From positions 62,001 to 126,000 of the forward strand of contig NZ_AFWT01000011.1 in NCBI RefSeq assembly GCF_000224065.1: a stretch of DNA of 64,000 bases, written 5' to 3'. The DNA is from Thiorhodococcus drewsii AZ1 (GTDB lineage Bacteria > Pseudomonadota > Gammaproteobacteria > Chromatiales > Chromatiaceae). The notes under the pieces were generated by a model that saw only the letters and a program-made list of their open reading frames with translations, did not search any database and was not told the DNA's origin. Made by a program: the position numbers and the translations under genes. Below are positions 1-7,989 of the stretch, in pieces; the stretch's first letter is position 1; the number at the start of each line of letters is the position of its first letter.

Positions 1-1
1 C

Positions 2-2065
2 GCCCAAGGGCGTAAGAAGGGGGCGAAGATCGTCTCTTTCGATCCGCGACGCTCCGAGACGGCGGCCAAGGCCGACGAGTGGATTCAGATCCGGCCGGGA
101 ACCGATCTGGCCTTTCTGCTGGCCATGATGCGCATCCTGATGGAGGAGGGGCTCTACGACGCGAGCTTCCTGCGCAAGCACACCAACATGCCCTTCCTCG
201 CCTATCGCGACGAGGATGGCGAGCTGCGGCTGTTGAACGATCCCGAGGGACGTCCGCAAGTCCTGGTCGAGGGCACCAACGAGGTTCGCACGCTCAAGAC
301 CTTCACCAACGACAACAACATCGATGTCGATGGCAACGCCTTCACGCCGTCATTGCTGACCCCCGTGGCCTACAGTCTGGACGGCAAGGCGGTGATGACC
401 GTCTTCGAGGCCCAGCTTCAGGAGCTCGCCTCCTATACGCCCGAATGGGCCGCCGAGATCACCGGCGTTCCGGCGCAGACCATCGTGCGCATCGCCCACG
501 AGTTCGGCACCACGCGCCCGGCGATCATCGATCCGGGCTGGCACGGCGCCCGTTACGGCAGCATCATGATGCAGCGTCGCGTGCAGGCCATGATCCAGGC
601 CCTGACCGGCGGTCTCGACCGCACCGGCGGCTGGATGAACTCGGCCGAGGTCCATCACAAGGCCGCGCGCATGTACGAGGCCATGGAGCACGGCTACGAG
701 ATGGGTTCGCCGCTCGCGACGCTCGCCGGGATGGCCTTCGCCAAGATGGTTATCGGCGCGCTCTCGAACGGTGACAACTTCTCGCACGGCCACCCGGGCT
801 GGGCCTGGAGCTGGAACGCACAGGAAAAGGCGGCGGGACGTTTCAACGTCGCGCTTCCGGTCATGACCGAGTCCGGTCTCAAGGAGTCGGTCGAGGGGCG
901 CGTCAAGCATGGTGACGAGCCCTATCTGACCCGCGGCTTTCTCATCAATGCCTCCAATCCGGTGCGTCACTATTATCCGGATTCGCGCTGGAAGGAGACG
1001 CTCAGTCACGAGAACGTCGAGCTGGTGGTCATGATCGAGGTGCTGCCCTCGGACACCGCACCCTATGCCGATGTCATCCTGCCCAACACCACCTATCTGG
1101 AGCGCGACGAGCCGGCCATCTACGGTAACGGGGTCAATCACGACCTGGCGCTGACCACGCGCTATGCGGCCATCCCGCCGCTCTACGACACCGAGGAAAC
1201 GGCCGACATCCTGTTGCGTATGACCGAGATCATCTCGGGCAACACCGATGTCTTTCACGAGTGGGTCGAGAAGCTCACCGGGCTCAAAGCAGAGCCGATC
1301 AAGGCCGCCCTAGAGCGCAATCGCCAGACGATGAAGAAGGGCGCCTATCAGATCGCCTGCCGCGAAGTGTCCTTCAATCAGACGGCCGAGCGTCTCGGCG
1401 TGACCCCCGAGCATATCGACGAGGTGCTGCGGGCCAAGGGCATCTATCACGAGCGCGACCGCGAATACATTCTCGATCATCACGCCATGCCCTGGCGCAT
1501 GCCGGTGCCGACCGAGTGCGGACGGGTGGAGTTCTTCTCCAACCTCATGCGTCAATTGCGCGACGACGGTCATCTGGAGCCCAACTTCGGCGTCCTGGCG
1601 ACCTATATCCCGATCAAGTTGCGCTCCGGTTCGCCCCAGGAGGTGTCGGCCCCGCTGGCCAAGGACGAGTTCTATTTCACCTATGGCAAGACCCCGACCG
1701 TCTCGCACGCCTCGACCAACAACAACAACCCGGTCCTGGCCGCGATCAACGACTTCAAGAGCGACGTCTACAAAGGGGTCTGGATCCATCCGGACCGCGC
1801 CAAGGTGCTAGGGATCGGAATGGGCGATTCCATCCAGATCACCAACACCCAGTCCGGTCAGCAGACTGGCGGACACGCCTACGTGACTCGTCTGATTCAT
1901 CCGGACGTCATCTTCATCTACAGCTCGTTCGGAGTGGAGAACAAGGCCCTCTCGCGTACCCACGGAGACGGCACTGCCACCAGCAAGCTCATTCCCTACC
2001 AGGTGGAGCCCGTGGTGGCGGGCTTCCGCTCGCAGGAATTCACCGTTCGCATCGCCAGGGCCTGA
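2..2065 (+). CDS. Molybdopterin oxidoreductase catalytic subunit (PsrA/PhsA/SreA-like), 5' truncated by window edge
   Basis: The reading frame is open from base 2, so the gene starts upstream of the window and 687 C-terminal residues are visible. It begins inside the molybdenum-cofactor domain (AKIVSFDPRRSETAAKADEW, then IRPGTDLAFLLAMM), a typical bis-MGD pattern, and ends with a MopB C-terminal domain (SHASTNNNNPVL; YVTRLIHPDVIFIYSSFGVE). The N-terminal [4Fe-4S] motif and any Tat signal are outside the window. It is followed 13 bases later by an electron-transfer ferredoxin subunit and then an NrfD-type anchor, the ABC order of polysulfide, thiosulfate and sulfur reductases and of sulfite-oxidising SoeABC. 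Established family knowledge supports a periplasmic or cytoplasmic sulfur oxyanion/polysulfide enzyme linked to quinone; the exact substrate cannot be told from what is visible. Confidence 0.9.
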   Translation, partial: AQGRKKGAKIVSFDPRRSETAAKADEWIQIRPGTDLAFLLAMMRILMEEGLYDASFLRKHTNMPFLAYRDEDGELRLLNDPEGRPQVLVEGTNEVRTLKTFTNDNNIDVDGNAFTPSLLTPVAYSLDGKAVMTVFEAQLQELASYTPEWAAEITGVPAQTIVRIAHEFGTTRPAIIDPGWHGARYGSIMMQRRVQAMIQALTGGLDRTGGWMNSAEVHHKAARMYEAMEHGYEMGSPLATLAGMAFAKMVIGALSNGDNFSHGHPGWAWSWNAQEKAAGRFNVALPVMTESGLKESVEGRVKHGDEPYLTRGFLINASNPVRHYYPDSRWKETLSHENVELVVMIEVLPSDTAPYADVILPNTTYLERDEPAIYGNGVNHDLALTTRYAAIPPLYDTEETADILLRMTEIISGNTDVFHEWVEKLTGLKAEPIKAALERNRQTMKKGAYQIACREVSFNQTAERLGVTPEHIDEVLRAKGIYHERDREYILDHHAMPWRMPVPTECGRVEFFSNLMRQLRDDGHLEPNFGVLATYIPIKLRSGSPQEVSAPLAKDEFYFTYGKTPTVSHASTNNNNPVLAAINDFKSDVYKGVWIHPDRAKVLGIGMGDSIQITNTQSGQQTGGHAYVTRLIHPDVIFIYSSFGVENKALSRTHGDGTATSKLIPYQVEPVVAGFRSQEFTVRIARA

Positions 2066-2078
2066 GGAGGACCGAGAT

Positions 2079-2696
2079 ATGCCACATTTCGCGATGGTTA
2101 TCGACCTCAACACCTGCGTCGGCTGCAACGCCTGCATGGCGGCCTGCGCGATGGAGAACCAGGCTCCGGTCTGGGACAAGGATAAATGGCGCACCTATGT
2201 GCACGACAAGGAGATCGGTCTCGGCTCCGACGTCAATCGCCGCTTCTTCCCCCGGCTGTGCAACCACTGCGACAACCCGCCCTGCATGTCGGTCTGTCCG
2301 ACCGGTGCGACCCAGAAGAAGGCCAACGGTATCGTCTTCGTCGACCAGGAGCTGTGCATGGGGTGCCGTGCCTGCGCCATGGCCTGTCCCTACCATGCTC
2401 GGGTCGCCATCACCAGCGACGACATGCGCGAGGGCCGGGAGTTTTACGGCTCGGACTATCGTCGCACCAGTCCCAGCATGGACAAATGCTCCTTCTGCGA
2501 TCACCGCGTCGAGCAGGGCATCAAGCCCGCCTGCGTCGAGACCTGTGTCGGCTCGGCACGCATGTTCGGCGACCTGGACGACCCCAACGATCCGGTCGCC
2601 CAGATGGTGGCGAGCGGCGCCGCTCGGGCGCTGATGCCCCATATCGGCACCCGACCGAACGTCTATTACATCGACGACATCAAGTGGAGGGGCTGA
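2079..2696 (+). CDS. Four-cluster ferredoxin subunit of the molybdoenzyme (PsrB/SoeB/DmsB-like)
   Basis: This 205-residue protein would carry electrons between the molybdenum subunit and the membrane anchor. Four cysteine groups are visible: C13, C16, C19 and C23 (CVGCNACMAAC), then CNHCDNPPCMSVCP, CMGCRACAMACPYHAR, and CSFCDHRVEQGIKPACVETC, the pattern expected for four [4Fe-4S] clusters. There is no signal peptide; homologues are exported, if at all, together with the Tat-bearing catalytic subunit. A strong GGAGG lies just downstream of the preceding stop and supports the ATG. The next gene starts three bases after the stop, so translational coupling is likely. Confidence 0.92.
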   Translation: MPHFAMVIDLNTCVGCNACMAACAMENQAPVWDKDKWRTYVHDKEIGLGSDVNRRFFPRLCNHCDNPPCMSVCPTGATQKKANGIVFVDQELCMGCRACAMACPYHARVAITSDDMREGREFYGSDYRRTSPSMDKCSFCDHRVEQGIKPACVETCVGSARMFGDLDDPNDPVAQMVASGAARALMPHIGTRPNVYYIDDIKWRG

Positions 2697-2699
2697 GCG

Positions 2700-3659
2700 A
2701 TGGACGTCAACATGACCTATGCCACCCAGGACATCTGGACCTGGTGGCTTGCCATCTATCTCTATTTCGGCGGTTTGGGTGCGGCGACGCTCGCGGTGAC
2801 CTTCCTGACCGACATGTATCTCAAACCCCACCGCCATCTGGTGATCTGGGGCGCCGGTGCCGGCGTGGTGCTGCTGGCGCTGGGTTCGCTCATGCTGTTC
2901 GGCCATCTGCTCGACAAGACGGCCGTGCTCAACGTCCTCAATCCGATGATCCTCTTCCGCAAGCCGGATGCCTGGATCGCCTGGGGCACCCAGTTCATCA
3001 TCTGGATGATGGTGTGGGGCGTGCTCTATGCCTTGCCCTATGTGCGCGAGACCGACTTCCCGCGTAAGGTGCCCGGACTCAGGAACCTCATCGATCGACC
3101 CTTCGTCGTCACCATCGGCACGCTGGTGCAGCGCTTCCATTACACGGTCGGCTGGCTCGCGGTTATCAACGGGGTTGGGGTCGCGGTCTACACGGGCCTG
3201 CTGCTGCAGTCCTTTCCGGCCGTTGCGCTCTGGCACAATCCGGCGGTGCCGCTGCTCTTCACCGTCTCGGCCTTCTCGACCGCCATGGCCTTCCTGTTGC
3301 TGCTGATGTACACCCTGATCAACGATCAGGCCGACGAATACATCCGGGTGCTCTATGAGCGTATCGACTTGGTGCTCATCGCCGCCGAACTGGTCATCCT
3401 CTTCTCGCTCTACCAGTACCTCAAGAACGGGTCCGAGTCGGGGGTGCGCTCGCTGGAGCTGCTCTGGAACGACTACGGTTGGCTGATCGGCTTCATCGGT
3501 TTCGGTCTGATCGTGCCCTTTGTTCTGGAGCTCAAAGGCGTCATCAAGGGCTGGGCGACCCGTGTGCCCATCATCACCGCCTCGATCCTGGTGCTCACCG
3601 GCGGCTATTTGCTGCGTTACTACTTCATGTACGCCGGCGTCTACGCCTATCCATGGTGA
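2700..3659 (+). CDS. NrfD/PsrC-type membrane anchor subunit
   Basis: A 319-residue polytopic membrane protein with about eight hydrophobic helices, beginning with WTWWLAIYLYFGGLGAATLA and ending with a helix near the C-terminus (LLRYYFMYAGVY). The opening W-x-LAIYLFxGGLGAG-like segment is characteristic of the NrfD/PsrC family, which holds the quinone site of polysulfide reductase-type complexes. It follows the ferredoxin subunit by three bases, and its stop overlaps the start of the TorD-like chaperone gene. It is the likely site of quinone reduction or oxidation for the complex. It resembles PsrC more than the DmsC type by eye, but I cannot quantify this. Confidence 0.88.
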   Translation: MDVNMTYATQDIWTWWLAIYLYFGGLGAATLAVTFLTDMYLKPHRHLVIWGAGAGVVLLALGSLMLFGHLLDKTAVLNVLNPMILFRKPDAWIAWGTQFIIWMMVWGVLYALPYVRETDFPRKVPGLRNLIDRPFVVTIGTLVQRFHYTVGWLAVINGVGVAVYTGLLLQSFPAVALWHNPAVPLLFTVSAFSTAMAFLLLLMYTLINDQADEYIRVLYERIDLVLIAAELVILFSLYQYLKNGSESGVRSLELLWNDYGWLIGFIGFGLIVPFVLELKGVIKGWATRVPIITASILVLTGGYLLRYYFMYAGVYAYPW

Positions 3660-4258
3660 GTCAGAATCCGAGCTCTGCCGGGGCCGTTCAGGGTGCCGGA
3701 ACACGCCATGCTCCTGCGCATCTGCGCCGTCTCTCCGTCCTGCTGTCCATGCCGGAGGAGGGGGCGCTCGATGCGCTGCGCGAGATGTCCGATCAGGTCC
3801 CTTGGCTCGGGGAGGCGGTCGCCGAACTGGAGGGCGTCGCCCTGGATCGCTGGCAGGCCGAGCACACCTGGCTCTTCGTCAGTGGCTATCCCAAAACACC
3901 CTGTCCGCCGTTCGAGTCGGCCTATCGCCAGGGACAGATGGGGGGCACCATGGCCTCGGATCTCGTCGCCTTCTATCGGCGCGTCGGTCTCGAGCCGGAA
4001 GGCGTGCCGGCGGACTATCTGGGAACGCTTCTGGAGTGTGCCGCCTATCTCGCCGACCTGGCTCGCTCAGAGGAGACCGAATCTGCCCCCTGTCTGGTGG
4101 TCGCGTTGGAGCGCGAGCTGTGGCAGGAGCATCTGGGGCATTGGCTGCCGCGCTTTGCGGTCGATCTGGAGCGTGCCGCCCAGCTCAAACTGTATCGTGC
4201 GCTCGCCGTCCAGCTCGGCGCGCTGATGGAGGAGTGCGCGATCGATGGCGATGGATGA
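3653..4258 (+). CDS. TorD/DmsD-family molybdoenzyme maturation chaperone
   Basis: The start chosen is the ATG at 3653, which overlaps the end of the anchor gene and gives 201 residues, the usual TorD size; an open frame upstream of it only shadows the anchor gene. The core shows the TorD pattern: L-F-V-SGYPKTPCPPFESAYRQG followed by a short region, then VAFYRRVGLEP and PADYLGTLLECAAYLADL, equivalent to the PPYES...FY...GL...PDHLG.EL block. Such proteins bind the Tat signal of their partner molybdoenzyme and hold it until the cofactor is inserted. Position inside the operon points to the catalytic subunit as its client. Confidence 0.85.
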   Translation: MVSQNPSSAGAVQGAGTRHAPAHLRRLSVLLSMPEEGALDALREMSDQVPWLGEAVAELEGVALDRWQAEHTWLFVSGYPKTPCPPFESAYRQGQMGGTMASDLVAFYRRVGLEPEGVPADYLGTLLECAAYLADLARSEETESAPCLVVALERELWQEHLGHWLPRFAVDLERAAQLKLYRALAVQLGALMEECAIDGDG

Positions 4259-4808
4259 GGTCGGTTGGCGGGTTCTGGGTCCTGAGTTCGGCGACGACGA
4301 GGCGCTTTCCGCCGAGGTCTTGGCGGTGCACCGGTCCTTGCTCGATGGTCCATTGGCGGGCGATCCGTCGCTCAATCTGGCGCTGCCGATCCAGGTCCGT
4401 GCCCTGAGGCGTGTTGAGGACTGGCGGGTGCTTCTGCTGCTCACGCCTTGGATGTTCGCGCGCCTGCTCTTTCCCGACCGGCCGCTCGACCTGGATCTGC
4501 CGTTCGGCTGGTCCGCGGCCGAGCGTGACCAGGCCGACTATCTGGTTCTGGGGCCTATGCTGACTCCGGAACTCCTGGGTCGGGTCCAGCGTGCCCATCT
4601 GAACTATCACCCCAGACTTGGGCATTATCTGCTCCAGCCCATCTGTCTCGATCTGGAGCGCTATACGGATCCGGAGTCGGTGTTCGAGGAGTGGAATGCC
4701 GTTATCCGGACCCGCGACGAGAACATGGAGCAGGCCAAACGCGACTGTCCCATGCAGCAGGAAATCTCGCGCCGCGAGCTCTTTCGACGCCTCAAGCCGA
4801 ATGCCTGA
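4245..4808 (+). CDS. HybE-like assembly chaperone (putative)
   Basis: A 187-residue protein overlapping the TorD-like gene by 14 bases. The stretch LALPIQVRALRRVEDW followed by LLLLTPWMFARLLFP resembles the [NiFe]-hydrogenase chaperone HybE, which has a MPVYV...GQW...TPWM...FP block, and its C-terminus (ISRRELFRRLKPNA) resembles the RR-L-x-x-R tail of HybE proteins. HybE proofreads Tat export of the hydrogenase-2 small subunit. No hydrogenase gene is visible here, so I infer a homologous role in assembling or exporting the adjacent molybdoenzyme complex. The middle of the protein (residues 90-150) is not recognisable to me, and the family assignment is only moderately sure. Confidence 0.45.
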   Translation: MAMDEVGWRVLGPEFGDDEALSAEVLAVHRSLLDGPLAGDPSLNLALPIQVRALRRVEDWRVLLLLTPWMFARLLFPDRPLDLDLPFGWSAAERDQADYLVLGPMLTPELLGRVQRAHLNYHPRLGHYLLQPICLDLERYTDPESVFEEWNAVIRTRDENMEQAKRDCPMQQEISRRELFRRLKPNA

Positions 4809-5040
4809 TCGACCGCTCTTTCCGGTTCGTCCGGGTATTACGGCAATCTGCGAACCAGCTCCCGCTTTGTCCCCCAAGAACGTCCTAAGCTGATATCGAA
4901 AGGAGACGTTGAGGTAACGCGAAACCGCTGGATACCACATCAATGGTGACGGATCTGAAAGGATCCGGTCCTCCCGGCCTCGGATACCAGGTGTGCGATG
5001 GACCGCTCCACGCAGTCGGTCAGCCCATGGGAGGTGTCCA

Positions 5041-5226
5041 ATGACATACGTCTATCAATGGTTCGGTGCGCTCAACGGCTGCGCCTTCCTCTACGGTTGC
5101 ATGCTCGGGATGACCTCGCAGATGATGCGTCAGGCCGGTAACCCGCTCTATCTGCCGCGCCCGACCGGAGCGGCCGGCACGCCGAGTCCCCACGACCCGA
5201 CGGTCGACCCTCGACCTTCCCACTGA
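5041..5226 (+). CDS. Small unknown protein, 61 residues
   Basis: An ATG at 5041 is preceded by GGGAGGTGTCCA, a good ribosome binding site, and opens a 61-codon frame. The first half is hydrophobic and rich in Gly, Cys and Met (ALNGCAFLYGCMLGM), which could be one short membrane helix; the second half is Pro-rich and charged with His and Asp (PHDPTVDPRPSH). It lies 232 bases downstream of the HybE-like gene on the same strand, and the octamer GGATACCA occurs twice in the gap (4930-4937 and 4982-4989). I do not recognise a family. A GTG start at 4993 is possible but lacks a comparable ribosome binding site. Confidence 0.45.
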   Translation: MTYVYQWFGALNGCAFLYGCMLGMTSQMMRQAGNPLYLPRPTGAAGTPSPHDPTVDPRPSH

Positions 5227-5343
5227 GGCCCCATCGAGCGCAGCGGAATCCAGGAACGGGTCTCGGTCAACGCCAAGATGTCGGCTTGACGAGACGCGGT
5301 CCCTGGATTGCGCTCGCGCTGCATCCGGGCGACGCGGGGATCT

Positions 5344-6225
5344 TCAGGCCACTCCCAATCGGTTTGCGATCCGCGTCCATAAGGCCGTTACGGCCTTGGT
5401 GGCGGCATGATCTTCGCCCTCGTCGATCAGGCTGTGTCTGTTGGCGAGTGCGCGATGCACCGCTGGATCGAAGGGGATGTCTCCGGCGATCTCGACGCCC
5501 GCGCCATCGCACCAGTCGCGAATCATGGCGCTGTTCTGGGGACTCAGGTCGTGCTTGTTGATGCAGACCGTCAGAGGAACCCGGAAGTGCGCGCACAGCC
5601 CGGCGACCCGTTGCAGGTCGTGCAGTCCGGAGGGCGTCGGTTCGGTAATGGCCAGGACCAGATCGACGCCCGTGATGGCCGCCGTCACCGGACAGCCGGT
5701 ACCGGGCGGCCCGTCGTTTAGGATCAGCTCCGCGTCTTCTTCCTCGGCCAGCTGTCTGGCCTGGCGTCGCACCAGCGTCACCAGCTTGCCGCTGTTGTCC
5801 TCGCCGATGCCGAGCCGGGCATGGACCAGGGTGCCGCGTCGGGTGTCGGAGATCCGCCAGTCGCCGCAGATGTGGTCTTCCATCTGGATCGCCCATTCGG
5901 GACAGATACGGGCGCAGAGACCGCAGTGCTCGCAGGCCAGTTCGTCGATGACGTAGCCCGCATCGAAGTCGAGCTGGATGGCGTCGAAACGGCATTGGCT
6001 CTGACAGATCCCGCATTCGGCGCAGAGCTCGGGGTCGATACGCGGGCTGCGCATGGCGCTGAATGGCTCGACGCTCCGGGGCTCGGGATCGAGCAGCAGG
6101 TGCAGATTGGAGGCGTCCACGTCGCAATCGGCCAGCACCTTGCGATGGGCCAGCGCGGCGAAGGCCGCGCTCACCGTGGTCTTGCCGGTGCCGCCCTTGC
6201 CGCTGATGAGGGTGAGTTCCTTCAT
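5344..6225 (-). CDS. MinD/ParA-type ATPase with inserted ferredoxin domain (second of pair)
   Basis: This 293-residue protein starts MKELTLISGKGGTGKTT, a deviant Walker A motif of the MinD/Mrp family, and has an inserted two-cluster ferredoxin domain at about residues 65-115 (CAECGICQSQC and CEHCGLCARICP). The switch region is LILNDGPPGTGCPVTAAI. The ATG overlaps the stop of the partner ATPase gene as ATGA, which fixes the start; an upstream extension of 25 codons runs into that gene. Proteins of this kind occur in pairs next to orange protein (ORP) genes and are thought to act in metal-cluster assembly or loading. Electron transfer coupled to ATP hydrolysis is an inference. Confidence 0.88.
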   Translation of the reverse strand: MKELTLISGKGGTGKTTVSAAFAALAHRKVLADCDVDASNLHLLLDPEPRSVEPFSAMRSPRIDPELCAECGICQSQCRFDAIQLDFDAGYVIDELACEHCGLCARICPEWAIQMEDHICGDWRISDTRRGTLVHARLGIGEDNSGKLVTLVRRQARQLAEEEDAELILNDGPPGTGCPVTAAITGVDLVLAITEPTPSGLHDLQRVAGLCAHFRVPLTVCINKHDLSPQNSAMIRDWCDGAGVEIAGDIPFDPAVHRALANRHSLIDEGEDHAATKAVTALWTRIANRLGVA

Positions 6226-7082
6226 GCGGCCATGTCCTCCTGAATTCGCTGATACAGTGTCTGGAAGCGCTCGCGCCAGATGGGATCGGCCTCGACCCAA
6301 GGCTTGCCTTCTGCATAGGCCTCGGCGAGTCCTCGGTCGAATGGGATCTCCATCAGCACGGGGACATCCTCCTTGGCGCAGAAGTCCTGCACAGCGCGGT
6401 CTCCGATGTCGCTGCGGTTGAGCACCAATCCGCAGGGCAGGCCGAGCCTGCGCGCCACGGCGAGTGCGAGCTCCAGGTCGTTGAGCCCGAACGGCGTGGG
6501 TTCGGTGACCAGCAGGCAGTAATCGGCCCCGTGCAGCGTTTCCACCATGGGGCAGGCGGTGCCGGCCGGTGCGTCGAGGATGCCGATACGTCCCGGTCTC
6601 AAGCGTTGCTTGGCCGCCTTGATCACGGCCACAGTGGCCGTTTCGCCCAAATTCAGCAGACCCTGGGCGAATCCGATGGAGTGTCGATCACGCTGTATCA
6701 GCCCGCATTCGATCGATCCGATCTCCTGGGCGGTCTCTTCGATCGCACCCGGTATCCGGCACACCTGTTCGCAGACCCCGCATCCGTGGCAGAGCTCCGA
6801 GAACAGCAGGACCCGCTGTTTGGTCAGGGCCAGTGCGTTGAACTCACAGGCATCGGCGCATTCGCCGCAGCGGGTGCAGAGCTCGGGATCGATGCGTGGC
6901 AGCGGTTTGGTGACGGCGGAGCGTTCGAGGAGCTCCGGGTGCAGAAACAGATGCCCGTTCGGTGTCTCCACATCGCAGTCGATGTAGTCCGTTTCCGTCA
7001 GGGCGAGCGCCAGACTGGTGGCCACCGACGTCTTGCCGGTGCCGCCCTTGCCGCTGGCGACGGCGATCGTCAGTGGTCTCAT
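6222..7082 (-). CDS. MinD/ParA-type ATPase with inserted ferredoxin domain (first of pair)
   Basis: A 286-residue paralogue of the next gene, beginning MRPLTIAVASGKGGTGKTS. The inserted ferredoxin domain carries CTRCGECADAC and CHGCGVCEQVC, and the switch motif reads ILDAPAGTACPMVETL. It begins three bases downstream of the NifX-like gene and ends in an ATGA overlap with the second ATPase, so the pair is almost certainly made together and may form a heterodimer. Homologous pairs in Desulfovibrio accompany the Mo-Cu orange protein. Its role is probably cluster handling rather than plasmid or septum positioning, since no partner ParB or MinE gene is near. Confidence 0.88.
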   Translation of the reverse strand: MRPLTIAVASGKGGTGKTSVATSLALALTETDYIDCDVETPNGHLFLHPELLERSAVTKPLPRIDPELCTRCGECADACEFNALALTKQRVLLFSELCHGCGVCEQVCRIPGAIEETAQEIGSIECGLIQRDRHSIGFAQGLLNLGETATVAVIKAAKQRLRPGRIGILDAPAGTACPMVETLHGADYCLLVTEPTPFGLNDLELALAVARRLGLPCGLVLNRSDIGDRAVQDFCAKEDVPVLMEIPFDRGLAEAYAEGKPWVEADPIWRERFQTLYQRIQEDMAA

Positions 7083-7085
7083 GAA

Positions 7086-7556
7086 TCAGGTCCGTCCGCG
7101 ACGGCCCAATCCCTTGCCGGCACCCGTGCCCCGTCCGGCGCCGCGACCTCCACCGCATCCGCCACCACCGCCTCCGGCGCGTCTGCAGCGACCGGCGCCA
7201 GGTCCAGCGCCCATGCGCGATGGGGTGAGGGCGACGGCTGGCGCCGTAGACGTCACCAAGGCCGATGCCTCGCGCACACTGCCCGAGGCGCCCTCGACGA
7301 TGCGCAGACCGCTGTCCCGAAGCACGGCTGTGGCCTTGGGACCGCACTGCCCGGTCAGCAGGACATCGGCCTCCTGATCCAGGACCCATTGGGCGGCCTG
7401 GGTTCCGGCGCCGCCGGCGGCGTCGAGGAAGGGGTTGGAAACGGCCTCAATGGCACCGGAATCGGTGTCGAGGCGGACGAAATAGGCGCAGCGCCCGAAT
7501 CTGGGGTCCAGGGCGGCATCCAGATCCTGACCGGTGGATGTGGCAATGATCTTCAT
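7086..7556 (-). CDS. NifX/NifB-like (dinitrogenase iron-molybdenum cofactor fold) protein with Gly/Cys-rich tail
   Basis: A 156-residue protein starting MKIIATSTGQDLDAALDPRF, followed by GRCAYFV, the usual opening of the NifX/NafY/ORP fold, with a second half GTQAAQWVLDQEADVLLTGQ and LRIVEGASGSVREA. After about residue 112 it changes into a Gly/Arg/Cys-rich tail (GAGRCRRAGGGGGGCGGG). That tail recalls the small Gly-rich DUF5320 proteins often found in the same clusters, so it may be a fusion. The start at 7556 gives the canonical N-terminus; a longer upstream frame overlaps the neighbouring gene. It is expected to bind a metal cluster, but no nif genes are visible. Confidence 0.8.
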   Translation of the reverse strand: MKIIATSTGQDLDAALDPRFGRCAYFVRLDTDSGAIEAVSNPFLDAAGGAGTQAAQWVLDQEADVLLTGQCGPKATAVLRDSGLRIVEGASGSVREASALVTSTAPAVALTPSRMGAGPGAGRCRRAGGGGGGCGGGRGAGRGTGAGKGLGRRGRT

Positions 7557-7626
7557 GAGTTGACTCCGATGGCAAGGCGTCGAGGTGAATTGGCGCCGGA
7601 TGAAATGGGTTGCATGCGCTGTGGGA

Positions 7627-7989
7627 TCAGTGCTTGTGGTCGCATTCGGCGATGCCGTCGACCGCGCCCGCGAGATAGGCGTCCAGGGTCTCTGCAACAC
7701 TCGGACGCGCCCCCGTGACGACCTGGATCCCGAACTGGCTGAACCATTGGATGGCCTTGGCGCCCATGCCGCCGGCGACGACCACGTCGGCACCGAGCGA
7801 GTGGATGAACTCCGGGATCTGGCCGGGCTCATGGTGCTCGGCATAGGGATTGGCATGGACCTGGGTGTCGACGATCTTGCCGTCCGCGTCGATCTCGGCC
7901 AGCAGAAAGTGGCTGCAATGTCCGAAATGCATCGACATTTCGCCAGCAAGACCACGGTCGTCATTCGCCGTCAGTACGATTTTCTTCAT
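7627..7989 (-). CDS. ORP/NifX-like metal-cluster-binding protein
   Basis: A 120-residue single-domain protein starting MKKIVLTANDDRGLAGEMSM and continuing HFGHCSHFLLAEID, with IPEFIHSLGADVVVAGGMGA and a His-rich end (AECDHKH). Size and pattern match the orange protein and other stand-alone members of the NifX/NifB C-terminal family. The ATG at 7989 lies inside the 3' end of the DUF134 gene (29-base overlap), which implies co-transcription. In Desulfovibrio the orange protein carries a mixed Mo-Cu sulfide cluster and its operon also encodes paired MinD-type ATPases, as here. The ligand in this organism is unknown. Confidence 0.82.
   Translation of the reverse strand: MKKIVLTANDDRGLAGEMSMHFGHCSHFLLAEIDADGKIVDTQVHANPYAEHHEPGQIPEFIHSLGADVVVAGGMGAKAIQWFSQFGIQVVTGARPSVAETLDAYLAGAVDGIAECDHKH

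Noticed and set aside
2040-3704. 554-codon antisense frame opposite the ferredoxin and NrfD genes
   Set aside because: His/Asp/Gly-rich antisense artefact of a GC-rich coding strand; the sense genes have clear motifs.
4809-5040. Riboswitch in the leader of the 61-codon gene
   Set aside because: I compared by eye with molybdenum-cofactor, cobalamin and c-di-GMP classes and found none of their conserved cores.
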